NCBI GenBank assembly: GCA_038363925.1
Contig: JAQQWL010000015.1
Coordinates: 1,922,001 to 1,986,000, forward strand
Direction: 5' to 3'
Length of the DNA: 64,000 bases
From: Apiospora phragmitis
Lineage: Eukaryota; Ascomycota; Sordariomycetes; Amphisphaeriales; Apiosporaceae
Within the stretch, counting starts at the first letter, position 1. Every line of letters starts with the position of its first letter. The notes below the pieces were generated by a model that saw nothing but the letters and a program-made list of their open reading frames with translations, was not told the DNA's origin and ran no database searches. Below, piece after piece: positions 36,439 to 46,429 of the stretch. The translations under genes and the position numbers were made by a program.

Positions 36439-37479
36439 CTAGCCTCCACGGCCGTTTTCCAACGACTCGCCGACGAAAACCACCAAGACAGCCGCAAACG
36501 CCGCCGTCGACACGAAGATCTGGTCCCTCTTCGCATTGGTAAGCACGCCCACGCATACCGCGAACAGCGTGGTCCACCCGCCCACCATCCCCAACAGGGC
36601 ACATGGGTTCTGGACGACGTATAGCGACAATATGGAGCCAAACAGGACCACGGCCGAGAGGATCGAGCTCAGGATCGTGGTGGCCCTGTCTACTGACCTC
36701 TCCGATATAACCGCCGAAGTGCCGTGCCTCTCTCGTTTCTGTTTTTGGTGTTAGAAGGGAGTGAGTGCTAAGGCCAAAAGTGAGGCTTACTTCAAATAGC
36801 CATCCGCAATGATTCAGCACGAATTTCGATAATCGGTCCTGGTTCGCCAATACTTTCAATGCGACGAGATCATCAACATCGTCGAAGCGCTGCGCACTAC
36901 GTCCCCACAGCTGTGGCCGCATTTGCATCTGCCCCAAGCCGTCTTGGCCGCCCAGGAACCTGCTCATCATACCCCTCACGGTGGTTGGTGCCGGCTTAGG
37001 CCAGTTCAGGAGGAGCTGATGCCTAGCCAGCGCTTCGTCTGCAAAATCACCGTGTCAGTTCGTGCTGTGAAAAAAGGGGCTATTTCGTGATTAGGTATGT
37101 ATATGGTCAGAACAAACGTACGATACTTTTCCAGTTTCTCTCGGATCAATAGCGACAGCCGCATCCTCTCATGAACACGAGAGTGTAGGGGGTTGCCCTG
37201 CCGGTCCCTTTCCGCTGCAAGCTTCTCGAAAGTCGTCCATTTGCTATAGCTCTCGCCAGTGACATAGTCATGCTTGGCCCGATCTTCTTCGTCGTACTTG
37301 TCTTGCAACATTTCCAGCTCCGCGATCTCTGCTTCCATGAGCAAAAGGTTGCGTGACGATAGCCTGTCAAACCGCCCGTATATGGTACCCGTTCGGTCCG
37401 TGTCTTTCGTGATGGTGTCAGCAAATCTTGGGAAGCCATTGATTGGCTCGGGCCTCTGATATGAAAGGTCTTCAGCCAT
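36439..37479 (-). CDS. DUF6594-family membrane protein
   Basis: Three exons: 37479-37122, 37038-36791 and 36735-36439, with two GT-AG introns in phase, giving 300 residues. The N-terminal half is helical and charged: YQRPEPINGFPRFADTI, then FDRLSSRNLLLMEAEIAELE and ESYSKWTTFEKLAAER. The middle holds MMSRFLGGQDGLGQ and VDDLVALKVLANQDRLSKFV. The C-terminus has at least two membrane segments (ILSAVVLFGSILSLYVVQ and LLGMVGGWTTLFAVCVGVL), then TNAKRDQIFVSTAAFAAVLV. This is the standard layout of fungal DUF6594 proteins, whose function I do not know; the family is often expanded in accessory regions. The frame is intact. A decayed relative lies on the other strand at 45130-45782, about 8 kb away. 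Confidence 0.8.
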
Positions 37480-38878
37480 TCTGTATCTTGCAGAGTTTCT
37501 GAGAAAGACGAGGCACACACTCTTAGATAACGAGTTTGCCCGTGCTGGAGGTCATCTCTCGGGCTCCGTTGCAGCTATGGTTCTTCATAATCTATACAGG
37601 GCCCCAAATGAATCCCACCAAATATATTCAAGTTGTCTAGTCCTAAAGGGAACGATGATGCCTGGAATAAGCTGAGTGACACGAAGCTGCATGCCGTGGC
37701 ATTTTGGAACCAATAGGATAGGTGGGCGTCGTCCGCCACGTCCCCGCCAGCTATGCGGAAAAGCGCAGCAATCTGCCTTGGGTAACCCAGTAGCCCATAC
37801 ACGGGATCAGATGCGTTGCAATGTGCCCTGCTGCCTGTAGCCATTTACCCCTCTTCTTTCTGGTGCCAACTTGTTTGACATCAGGTGAGCTCGTTTGTTT
37901 AATACCTACCAACACCGTGCTTTCTTAAACATTCCCCTATCTTCTCTCGACATGATAACAAACTTCAACCTATATTAAGCCCTTACTTGCCATGGACTAT
38001 CAACCTGTTTAACAGACACTCTTGAGATAGGCCAGATCACCAGTCTCCTCTTCCAGGTCCCTTCTATACAACGTGTGAGAAGCACCAGTTGACTAGTACT
38101 ACACCCAGAAACGCAACGAGCTCTAAACGGAGACTGATGATTGTGGTGGGAGTTGACATCCATCTCCATGTCGATAAGCCCGGGATCCGACCACAGCCGA
38201 GATAAGAGAAGGGGTGTCAACACATTTCCAAACTCAACACCGCTTTCGGGTGCCGATGGTGAGGACTCCTTCAGTGGAAGGCCAGCACAAACAGATTACG
38301 GAGGACACTAACGTGTCATGTCAACAGGACATGCATACTTCCTCGTCGGGCGATGAATGCCGGCCCGGGAAAACTTCACCATATCTCAATATTGTCATCG
38401 ACCTGGAAAGGACAAGAAGGCGCAGGAATCCTTTCATAAAGGAAGAGAGAGCACAACCACTCTCGAGCAACGACGCCCAGCTTGCAACAAGTAAGTGGTT
38501 ACATGATGACGAAAGGCACGCCCACTGGTACCGGCTGTCGCAGATGGAAGATGTGGTCGGGTCCCTGACGGGTATAGTTAAGCAGTAGAAACAAGATGAA
38601 ATAACGAGGCTAAAGAGACAATGGGAGACGCAGCATAGGGAATGTGCTTTTTGCACTTGATACGAGAGACAATATATATATATACCCTCAAACCTGATAT
38701 GACTAATGCATACGACCATATCCTGCTGAATACTAGGGATCGCGTCCGCTCTCCCATATATACCTAGGCAGCCACCTTCTCGACAATGTCGCGGGAAACT
38801 GTTAGCCGGAAGTAAGGGTATATATTCCTTATAATTCTTCCGAACCATTTTATGCTGGCCTCCTAACACATATCTACC
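37480..38878. other. intergenic with weak ORFs and a 5S rRNA fragment
   Basis: A minus-strand ATG frame at 37575-37844 (89 residues, MATGSRAHCNASDPVYGLLG) and a plus-strand frame at 38214-38588 (ending WYRLSQMEDVVGSLTGIVKQ) look mildly protein-like but match nothing I know. Either could be an exon or remnant. The 5S-derived copy at 38708 is listed separately. Confidence 0.4.
38671..38762 (+). pseudogene. truncated 5S rRNA gene copy with TATA element
   Basis: From about 38708 the sequence GCATACGACCATATCCTGCT followed by GAATACTAGGGATCGCGTCC and GCTCTCCCATATATA matches the first ~55 nt of fungal 5S rRNA. It carries one change in the GGGATCCCGTCC core. It breaks off before the second strand of helix II, so the internal box C and the 3' half are missing. 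A TATATATATATA tract at 38671-38684 sits about 29 bases upstream of the start, where fungal dispersed 5S genes have a TATA element. The upstream 35 bases are shared with the second copy at 46336. It is not expected to give a functional rRNA. Confidence 0.8.
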
Positions 38879-39692
38879 TCAAGCGGACTGTGTGCTAGCC
38901 GCATCATCACCGTTGATCGTTGAGCGTGGTGACTCGACCTGGTCCTCTAGTTTCCCATTTCCGTCGTCGAAGGCTGGGCCTCTGCCTGCCTTTCTTTCTG
39001 TTTCCTCAAGCTTGAGCTTTTGGGCCCATAGGAGTTCTAGTTGCGCGGACCATTCCCCCATGATATTGTCCGCATGCTCCTGGCATCCTCTTGTGTAGAA
39101 GTAGTTGCGATGCTCTTCCCGTTCATAGTTTTCTTTTTCCAACGGATGAAGGCCGCAAAAGATGGCAAACTCAGGGCGCAGACCGTCTACTAAGCCGCCC
39201 TTTACGTAATCATCTGATATTCCATATTAGAATCCTTTCAAGACGGTCATTTAGCCTTGGTTTTCAGTTTCGAGACTCACCATAGTTTATATCAAGCTCG
39301 TCTATTTCTTGTATATGACTTTTCATGATTATGGAGTTGAAGCGATCCAATAAGGGAAATTGGAAGCCCTCAACGGTGATGTCGCCATTTACGTTTGTGA
39401 ATTTGAGAGCCAACTCCTCGGGGTCTGACGGGAAGTTGGCACGGTATTGCTCAAGAGCCCAGTCGATCATGCCATCGTTAAGGCCCACGAATCGCAGGAT
39501 ACCTCTCTTATCGTCCAGGTCAGGGAGTCCCAAACTCTCCGCGTACTTCACCACCTCCATGCCGAATAGTGTGGTCGTCATTTGGACATCGTCAGGCCAC
39601 GTTGGGTGCAATTCACGGCCCCGCGCGAGAAGACGCTCAAGTTCTGGGGTCATAGTGAATGTGGGAATAGTGGTGGGGTTGTCTTCAGCCAT
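38879..39692 (-). CDS. hypothetical protein, two exons
   Basis: Exon 1 is 39692-39281 and exon 2 is 39213-38879, separated by a 67-base intron (gtgagt to ATATCAG), giving 248 residues. The protein is acidic and soluble-looking: MTPELERLLARGRELHPTWP, TTLFGMEVVKYAESLGLPD, then RFNSIIMKSHIQEIDELDIN joined to YDDYVKGGLVDGLRPEF. It continues with GLHPLEKENYEREEHRNY and ends in a charged tail (EDQVESPRSTINGDD). No signal peptide or membrane span is seen. I do not recognise a family. The in-phase intron and continuous ordered sequence support a real gene. It sits at the edge of the repeat-rich island. Confidence 0.65.
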
Positions 39693-40418
39693 GATGAATT
39701 GGGGTGTAAGGCAAAACAAGACGTGGTAAAAGTATCGTATCGAATGGGATGAGTAAGGGTATTTCAACTCGTTCTGGACGAGTCACTCATTTTGCTTTCA
39801 ATGGTTTGCGGACAACGTAGGACTTATTACCCTGTTGACTCCCGTTTTGACTGGCAATCAGCCTTATGGCAATAGAAGCGGGGCACTTCGCCAAGTGGGT
39901 GGTGGGGTGATTGTCATCACCAACAAGTCACGTGAGGTTGAGGACTGCCACACATGAGCGGTAAACCATTTGCTTTGACAGGTGCAGAGGGGCGCGTAAC
40001 TTAGAATCCTGACAGTCATGCGCCGCAGCCAAGAGCTGACCATCTACCAGCTGCCAGCTCTCGGCCAATCATCAATACAGAGGTATCCTTGCAACAACAG
40101 CTCCCCTGGGGAACTTCCCCAGCTCCATACCCGCGCATGTCCCATCTCGGCAGTAGCCCGACGAACGACTGCCCCGTGCCAATGTGCCCCCTAGGGCCCT
40201 AGCTGATGAGCGTCTCAAGTTGCTACATAAGTTGTAACTTATTATAAGCGCGCGTCTGCGGGCGTGAGAAGGCAAGACGGCTATTTACCCGGCCTGTTGG
40301 GCCCCACCAAGTGCTAGTGGGGGATGCACCACTTCCTTTCCTCTCTCATCACACTTCTGAGCTGAGCTAAACACCATACAACGTCGTCACGTTTGATTGC
40401 TAGAATACAGGCCATTCC
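39693..40418. other. intergenic
   Basis: Promoter side of the gene at 38879-39692 and left flank of the inverted-repeat-bounded element. A short minus-strand frame (40072-40275) is unsupported. Confidence 0.5.
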
Positions 40419-41844
40419 GTCTATTCTCGTCTGTTCTTGGCACCAGTGACGCGCAATACGGCCTTTCACTTATTCATAACCACGGACCGAAATGGACTGA
40501 TCCTTAACGTTAGCCCAATGTCTATGAAGTCCCTGGCAGAATCCTGTCAAGCACAACTTTTCTTTCAGTCCTTGCTCCCCGAGCGCCAACATGTTCGTGC
40601 CGCGCGCGGGATCACGCGCGACATGAATGCAACTGCGATTCTGCGGTATCGACCCCAATACCAAACAGATGGCGCGACCACGCGCCATAGGCCCATTTAA
40701 CCCAAGGTAAGCAAATTTACCGCTGACCCAATATGCCGGGATGCTTTACTGACCAATAACACCGAAGACTTGTCCTTCCCCCATCAGAATAGCGAATATA
40801 TGTTGGTAGGAGAATAGTGTCAAGGAGTAGCCCGCTGGCGAGGCCCAGGAAACGTAGAGGTCGCACAAGTTATCGCGTCAGGCCTTCTGGGGTTATAATC
40901 CGAAGATGGATGATAGCGACGTAAGATATAAGTTTAGACGTCTCGCATCACTAATCGATCCTCCATCCTCATTGCCCGCCATTACCAGAACCGCCCAGCA
41001 CTCACGATACCAGCGCTCACGATACCAGCACTTCAGATATTATACACAACTCACACGCAAATCGCAAGCTACCATGGTAAGCGACTCTCGGGGATTATTC
41101 CAAGGATTATTCCTTCATATTCCGGCCGTTATTCCTTATTATCCCAGTGTCTCAGGGGAGTGGATTCACCGTTCATTCGAGGAGCTGCCTTTATTACCTC
41201 TTGAGATGTCCCGCTTAGTTCACAAAGAGTAACACTAACGCCGAGAGTCGGTAGGGTCCAAGTTAGTCGGTTCTATGAGCCTATTATGAAGCCTTGACAA
41301 GAAAACGAGTTGGGTATCCTTGTGGTAGGAACGAAGCTCTTTGGACCTAATCCGGTAAATATTTCGTTCCTACGGCAGGTAACGGGACCATCCAAGCCTA
41401 GGAGGCTTGGATGGTAGGCCCCCCGGCAGCCCGGCGCACAGCCACCCTCGCGCACGGCCCCTCAACTGCCAGAACTTGACGGCTGTCCCCTCCAGTTTTC
41501 GACCTTCAGACCTCAACCTCCATCGTTTCGGGAGGAAACATACGCGGAAAATTGATCTCCCACTACTTACGACGATGCTCCTTCCATCATGACCGGTCCG
41601 GGAGCCTCCAAAACACTTACACGAGAGAAAAGGGCGTCGGAAAGTATTAGTGGAGACCGCCTCAACTCTATTTGTATGAGACGCCACAGAATTGACCAAT
41701 CATGTAATTTACGAGGCAATTAGCGTCCTTAGTACAACATTGGAACCCCCTCCCCCGTCACACCCCCGATAGTAATATGGAACTTCGTTCCAATTATTAT
41801 TATTACACGTCACACACTGGTGCCAAGAACAGACGGAGATAGAC
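40419..41844. mobile_element. inverted-repeat-bounded element, probably a non-autonomous DNA transposon
   Basis: GTCTGTTCTTGGCACCAGTG at 40429-40448 is matched exactly in reverse complement at 41815-41834. The similarity extends outward to GTCTAT / ATAGAC (40419 and 41844), with a few mismatches. It also extends inward with a 4-base gap (ACGCGCAATA against ACGTGTAATA). The arms are thus about 45 bases. The 1.4 kb interior has no transposase-like frame. It contains the nested hairpins listed separately, and a fungal-promoter-like stretch near 40970-41080 with a duplicated CTCACGATACCAGC unit. I could not identify a target-site duplication. A MITE-like or internally deleted element is the simplest reading. 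Confidence 0.6.
41325..41414. repeat. two nested/adjacent hairpins inside the inverted-repeat element
   Basis: GTAGGAACGA (41325-41334) is the exact reverse complement of TCGTTCCTAC (41364-41373). Just downstream CCATCCAAGCCT (41388-41399) and AGGCTTGGATGG (41403-41414) form a perfect 12-bp stem with a 3-base loop. Confidence 0.85.
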
Positions 41845-42074
41845 ACTGGTCAGTCATACTAGCTCGAAATCATGCCACTCATGGCCCAACCTTTGGTGAG
41901 CCTCAACGGCTTCTCCATCCATTCTGCCATCGATATAAGATTCCCCAATCAACATATAACTCGTATCGTCATTATCGAATGACCGAAGTATATAGGGAAC
42001 TTGCCCCCCTTGCAATAGTACAAGAGTAGTCCCCTTTTGACATGAGTCTCGGGCCAAGCCCAAGCCGTCCCGTC

Positions 42075-43805
42075 TTACAAAGAAAGGAAGAGCCTCCGTT
42101 CGACGAAGACGTCGTCAACGCCGGCCATGAAGCGGGGGAGATATCTGTCTGGGGGGCCCACGTTCATCTCTTGGCAGTGTCCTGCAAGTCGGCTTAGTAC
42201 AGCCTTGTATGTATCTGTGATCTGCATCGAACCATTAGGGGAGATATGTTGCGCTTCGTAGACATTTGGTACGAAGTTAGAAAGGAGTCGATATTTTTCG
42301 TAATGCAATGGCCTCGCAATGGTGGTCGTAGCAAAGGACGCAATGATCTGAGCGGTGCTGTAGTCAGAGCTGGATAGAGACTCTTTCGTCTTATCTAGGA
42401 CTAAGCAGCACAGGAAAGCGATCTTGATGAATTTGGCCATCTTGCGGACATCACTTGGGTCTGATTCTTTAACGGGTATGTCGTCTAACTCATCCAGACA
42501 AGCGAATGTATCAGCAACAGCGTCGTATGAAAACCCACGTACTACGAGCCGGTCGCCCGGCGCGTGTCGAAAATGAAACTCCATCGATGTTGCCGCTTGG
42601 AAAGGGTAGCCATAACTTTCATCAGCCAAGCGGCCACCACCAAGCGGGATATGGTTCCAGCGAGGGCACCAAGAGGGGATCTCGGCTCGATGGAGGTCAC
42701 TTCCAGGTTGGGTCGATTCTGAACCCGGTGAACCGGGTAGATATTCGTGATTCACGCATGACAACAAATGCGGCTGACGCGAGATCCTCAGCAATTCTAG
42801 GCCAAACTGAACGAAAACATCTTCCTCCGTAGCAGCGTAGTTGGGTTCAATCAAAGGCGGTTGGCTCATGATTCCAACCGACTGAAGTGTCCCCGAAGGA
42901 TGGCCAAAGAAGGCATATATGTAGTCCCGCGGATTAGTGGCGTTGAAAGAGCTTGCCGCATGAGCTATGAGATCAAGAAAGTTGTAACGCCTCGAGTTAT
43001 CGGGCTCGTCGCGCGCATCCTGGCTGAATAACACCCTCAATTGATGGACCGCCCATCCAGAGAGCTGGTAGTGTCGCCTCAGGTTGCCTCCGGACACGGA
43101 TATCCAAGCTAGCAATCTCATGAGAGATGTCCATTCGAAAGAGTAACCACCATATAGTGCAATAGCGTGCTTCGCAAGTCCAGCTTCCTGGACAACCCAG
43201 AGGCGAGTAAACCACGGCTGCTCTAACAGTTCTCTCAGCGCGTCCCAATTGAAACAATTGTACGAATTGCAGTCGCAGTCGCAGTCGGATAGACTTGGTT
43301 CAGGGATGTCACTAATAATGCCGTAACGTATCTTGTCTTTGCAGATCCGCTGGTTGACCTTAGTGATTAAATGGGCAGCATCGTGGGCAGTCTTCGAGTT
43401 ACCGAGGCAGATGAAGACCTTCTGAGCTTTGGCGTAAAGCTCACCCATCTGGGCGATCTGGACCGACTTCTCCGCGTTATCATTTTGGTTGATGCACAAC
43501 TGATCCGCCCAAATCAGTGGCGGCTCGGAGGCATCGTGTCCATCCTGTCGAATCGCGTTTTCTGTCATTTGAAGGGCATATAGGAGATTTTGTGTGACTG
43601 GGAAGGGAAACCCTTCGAGCAGTATGGACTTTGGTGTTTTTGGAGCACCCCAAACATAGGACAAGGCTATGTAGTGTACATCGCTTCCCAGGCTCTCGAT
43701 AGTGAAACTGTAGGACAGCCGGCCGCCAGGGTTATGTCGTTGTGGGACTAAGGATCTCGCGGACTTGGGGGCGTCCAAACGAAAACACTCATAGATGCCG
43801 TCCAT
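42075..43805 (-). CDS. HET-domain (heterokaryon incompatibility) protein
   Basis: One exon, 576 residues, starting MDGIYECFRLDAPKSAR. The HET domain is clear: HYIALSYVWGAPKTPKSI, then VTQNLLYALQM, PLIWADQLCINQNDNAEKS and GELYAKAQKVFICLG. It is followed by WDALRELLEQPWFTRLWVVQ and the usual NPRDYIYAFFG. The C-terminus has a conserved WCPRWNHIPLG and further family-specific blocks to FVERRLFLSL. HET proteins mediate non-self recognition and cell death between incompatible strains. The allelic partner is not visible here. The frame is open upstream through the hexanucleotide array, but there is no ATG before 43805, so I treat the array as 5' leader or promoter. The gene is intact in an otherwise repeat-rich island. 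Confidence 0.88.
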   Translation of the reverse strand: MDGIYECFRLDAPKSARSLVPQRHNPGGRLSYSFTIESLGSDVHYIALSYVWGAPKTPKSILLEGFPFPVTQNLLYALQMTENAIRQDGHDASEPPLIWADQLCINQNDNAEKSVQIAQMGELYAKAQKVFICLGNSKTAHDAAHLITKVNQRICKDKIRYGIISDIPEPSLSDCDCDCNSYNCFNWDALRELLEQPWFTRLWVVQEAGLAKHAIALYGGYSFEWTSLMRLLAWISVSGGNLRRHYQLSGWAVHQLRVLFSQDARDEPDNSRRYNFLDLIAHAASSFNATNPRDYIYAFFGHPSGTLQSVGIMSQPPLIEPNYAATEEDVFVQFGLELLRISRQPHLLSCVNHEYLPGSPGSESTQPGSDLHRAEIPSWCPRWNHIPLGGGRLADESYGYPFQAATSMEFHFRHAPGDRLVVRGFSYDAVADTFACLDELDDIPVKESDPSDVRKMAKFIKIAFLCCLVLDKTKESLSSSDYSTAQIIASFATTTIARPLHYEKYRLLSNFVPNVYEAQHISPNGSMQITDTYKAVLSRLAGHCQEMNVGPPDRYLPRFMAGVDDVFVERRLFLSL

Positions 43806-43891
43806 ACTGAGAATGGATTTAGCTTGGTTTTGTTGTTTCCAAGAGAGACCGTGGGTGAATACAGCACCCGCAACTTCACAGCTCGCGGTGG

Positions 43892-44095
43892 AAGAGAAAG
43901 AGAAAGAGAAAGAGAAAGAGAAAGAGAAAGAGAAAGAGAAAGAGAAAGAGAAAGAGAAAGAGAAAGAGAAAGAGAAAGAGAAAGAGAAAGAGAAAGAGAA
44001 AGAGAAAGAGAAAGAGAAAGAGAAAGAGAAAGAGAAAGAGAAAGAGAAAGAGAAAGAGAAAGAGAAAGAGAAAGAGAAAGAGAAAGAGAAAGAGA
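43892..44095. repeat. (GAGAAA)n hexanucleotide array, about 34 units
   Basis: A nearly perfect purine-only array on the plus strand (pyrimidine-only on the minus strand), about 200 bases long. It starts 87 bases upstream of the HET-gene ATG. It is frame-preserving and would read Phe-Ser repeats in the HET frame, or Lys/Glu and Arg/Glu on the other strand. Those frames are not genes. Confidence 0.97.
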
Positions 44096-45129
44096 TGAAT
44101 CGAAAGCTGATGATTGATCTCAGAAAAGAACTTACGAGAAATAATAATACCACAGCTTTCTCTGCCTACCTGGTTGTAATAGTTGTAAGGCTGGATAAGC
44201 GTGGCGTTTGACTATAGCCTAATAACCCAGCGAGTGTTATACAGACCTAGGTGGCAGAGCTGCCGTCCTAGACGTGTAGCTGTTATGCGTACCTTACTAC
44301 TTAATCAACAAAGTGGTGTGTCCCCGCGTGCCTATATATTATTATAGGTACCAAGGAAGGTGGTACCTCTGTATGTATGGCCAGATGGGCAGTTAGGTAG
44401 GGGAGAGGTGTTTAGGGGTTGTGTCCCTGACCGGCGATAGGCAGCAACGCCCGAGATCATTCTGCCTTCAAAGCGATCCAATCGAGGACAGGCCGATGCG
44501 ATGAGTTTATCACGCAAGGTGCACTTTTCAACCGATGAACGGTGGCATCCTTTGTGGTTGGGTATCCGCGACACACCTTTCCAGAGCGTATGAATGGAGC
44601 TAAACACAGCTTCCCGTAACCGCACATTCAATCTTGAACTGAGGAGTCGCCTTTATTCATTGCTTCTACCAGTTCCGCGGGCACGCTGGCCGACCTGCAG
44701 TCGCTTTCGGGGCTTAAGCGGCACATCCGGCTTCTTACGGCTATGTGTTTGCTACCTAGCTTGGTGAGATGTTAACGGAGAACTCTGGATAGAGAACGGC
44801 CAAGATGAGTCAGCCTACATATTGAGTGAGTACGACCTAAAGTGACGAAAAAACTGAAGATGGATGGCTTGGGGTTTGGTGGATGTGTGGTTGGAGTGAT
44901 ATGTAACAGACTGCACTCGGCGACTATCGATGGAATCCATTTACGAGATCTCTGGGCTGGTTTTGGGGGTAATTGGTACGCGACCTGCATGTAATTTGCT
45001 CACCACTTTCTGCCTTGTTTGTGTCAGGGGCTCCCTCCCTCGCCCGTGCCGAGTGAAGTAGACTGAGGATCAGGCAGTAATCTCAGCCGTCCGTCCATCT
45101 TGTAACATTCCATTTCAACATACGTTAGC
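44096..45129. other. intergenic
   Basis: Upstream flank of the HET gene and left flank of the DUF6594 remnant. Contains unsupported short frames only. Parts of the missing N-terminus of the DUF6594 remnant are not recognisable here. Confidence 0.5.
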
Positions 45130-45782
45130 ATGATGCTGATAGAGCGGTATGACCACGCTGCCAACAAGAAACTCTCATACAGGAGTCGACCCTACTTTCA
45201 TATGAACACCCCTCAAGGCAGACCATGAAAGCCGTTTCAAATTATTTCCATCAATCTGCCAATGATGCGGCATGCCATCCGATGTTGACCGGAGCCAGTT
45301 CGGGGCTTTATCCTCGGGACTTAGACATATCTCAACTCCAGGCATCGGATTATGTGACTTTACGACCGGGCAATGGATTAGAGCTCCTGACAGATGTTCT
45401 CAAAAAGTACTGTTCACGGGTATTCCGAAGTAAAAAACGACACTCCTACCTCAATACCGGGGCGAAGCCATGTTACATCTTCCCAAAAACCAGACCCGAC
45501 ATTACTCAAATCACCGTGTCCAACTGGTGGCATCTTTCATCACTACGCTCACAGCTGCCAGCCTTCTGATTCTACCCATATATAGTCTTTACCGCACTGC
45601 GCCATCCAACCCGGCATTGACCCTGGGCTTGATCGTACTATTTACTATCGTCTTCCTCCTTCGCCATTGTGATCATGACCCAAGCGAGGCGGGCAGAGGT
45701 ATCTGGTGCCTGCGCGGCTTACGCTGCGGTGCTCGTTGTGTTCGTGAGCGGCGACTTTACAGGAGGGTCGAATGGCACATGA
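45130..45782 (+). pseudogene. decayed DUF6594-family gene
   Basis: Three reading frames carry successive pieces of one protein. From 45130: LIERYDHAANKKLS. From 45225: KAVSNYFHQSANDAA, QASDYVTLRPGNGLELLTDV and LKKYCSRVFRSKK. From about 45490: QLVASFITTLTAASLLILPI and YSLYRTAPSNPALTLGLIVL. From about 45655: AIVIMTQARRAEVSGACAAY, AAVLVVFVSGDF and a stop at 45780-45782. The two hydrophobic segments and the final ARRAEVSGACAAYAAVLVVF block match the DUF6594 C-terminus. At least three frameshifts are needed, the N-terminal third is not found, and no splice signals rescue it. I therefore call it a true remnant. Compare the intact family member at 36439-37479. Confidence 0.7.
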
Positions 45783-46302
45783 TGAGCAAGGGAAGGCTGA
45801 CGCAAGGGCAGGCGTAACCAAGAACACTGCCACAATCAGACCTTCACGGACTTCTCGAGAAACCCCTTTTCACGAAACGGGTTGCGCGCCCTGGTCCACG
45901 CCAGTCTTCTTCGGGAACTACCCACAGGTCTTCCAGGTACGGCAAAACCATGAGCTTCGTCTCTGCGGGCAAGGGCTCCGCAGTCCAGAGATTCCGGGAC
46001 CGAGGAGGACTCAAGATAGGAATGGCTCGGGCGCCGGGGCCTCCGGGTCCCAGTATCGGTTGCGCATAACCGTAACGGCTTTATCCAGCGGTCCGTCAAG
46101 GATCCAGCATAGGCGCTGGGTCTCGTGACTGGAACCGCATGCTATCCGATTGCTGCGAAGATCTTCATACGTAGGGAATCGGGATGTCGAGCCCTGAGCA
46201 GGGACCGTGTCATTTATAGGTACCGCCGTAGTTACCATGGCGGGCAAGTGCACTGAATGGAGTCAATCAAACATGAAGAAATCAAGAGCTGTGGAATGAT
46301 TT

Positions 46303-46427
46303 GATATATATACCCTCAGAACTGACTGAATTGATACATACGACCATATCCTGCTGAATACTAGGGATCCCGTACGCTCTCCCATATATAAGCAGCAGAG
46401 AGCTATCTTGCCTACGGGAGAGCGGAC
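46303..46427 (+). pseudogene. second truncated 5S rRNA copy with TATA element and antisense 5S scrap
   Basis: ACATACGACCATATCCTGCT begins at 46336 and continues through TAGGGATCCCGTACGCTCTC to AAGCAGCAG. This includes the second strand of helix II (CTGCTG pairs with CAGCAG), and the copy ends near nt 66-72 of 5S. GATATATATA at 46303-46312 is again about 29 bases upstream. The core has one change (GTACG for GTCCG). Just downstream GGGAGAGCGGACG at 46415-46427 is the exact reverse complement of the canonical 5S segment CGTCCGCTCTCCC. Sense and antisense 5S pieces therefore form an inverted arrangement. Confidence 0.78.
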
Positions 46428-46429
46428 GC

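Noticed and set aside
37575..37844. An 89-codon ATG frame on the minus strand
   Set aside because: Mildly protein-like but with no recognisable motif or neighbouring exon. Left as a note rather than a gene.
40906..41232. A 108-codon frame inside the inverted-repeat element
   Set aside because: It starts in a promoter-like patch, contains the duplicated CACGATACCAG unit, and resembles no transposase or other protein family.
43795..44211. Plus-strand frames of Lys/Glu and Arg/Glu repeats, and the minus-strand Phe/Ser extension of the HET frame to 44153
   Set aside because: They are translations of the hexanucleotide array. None has an ATG-anchored, domain-bearing sequence, and the HET start at 43805 is the only good one.
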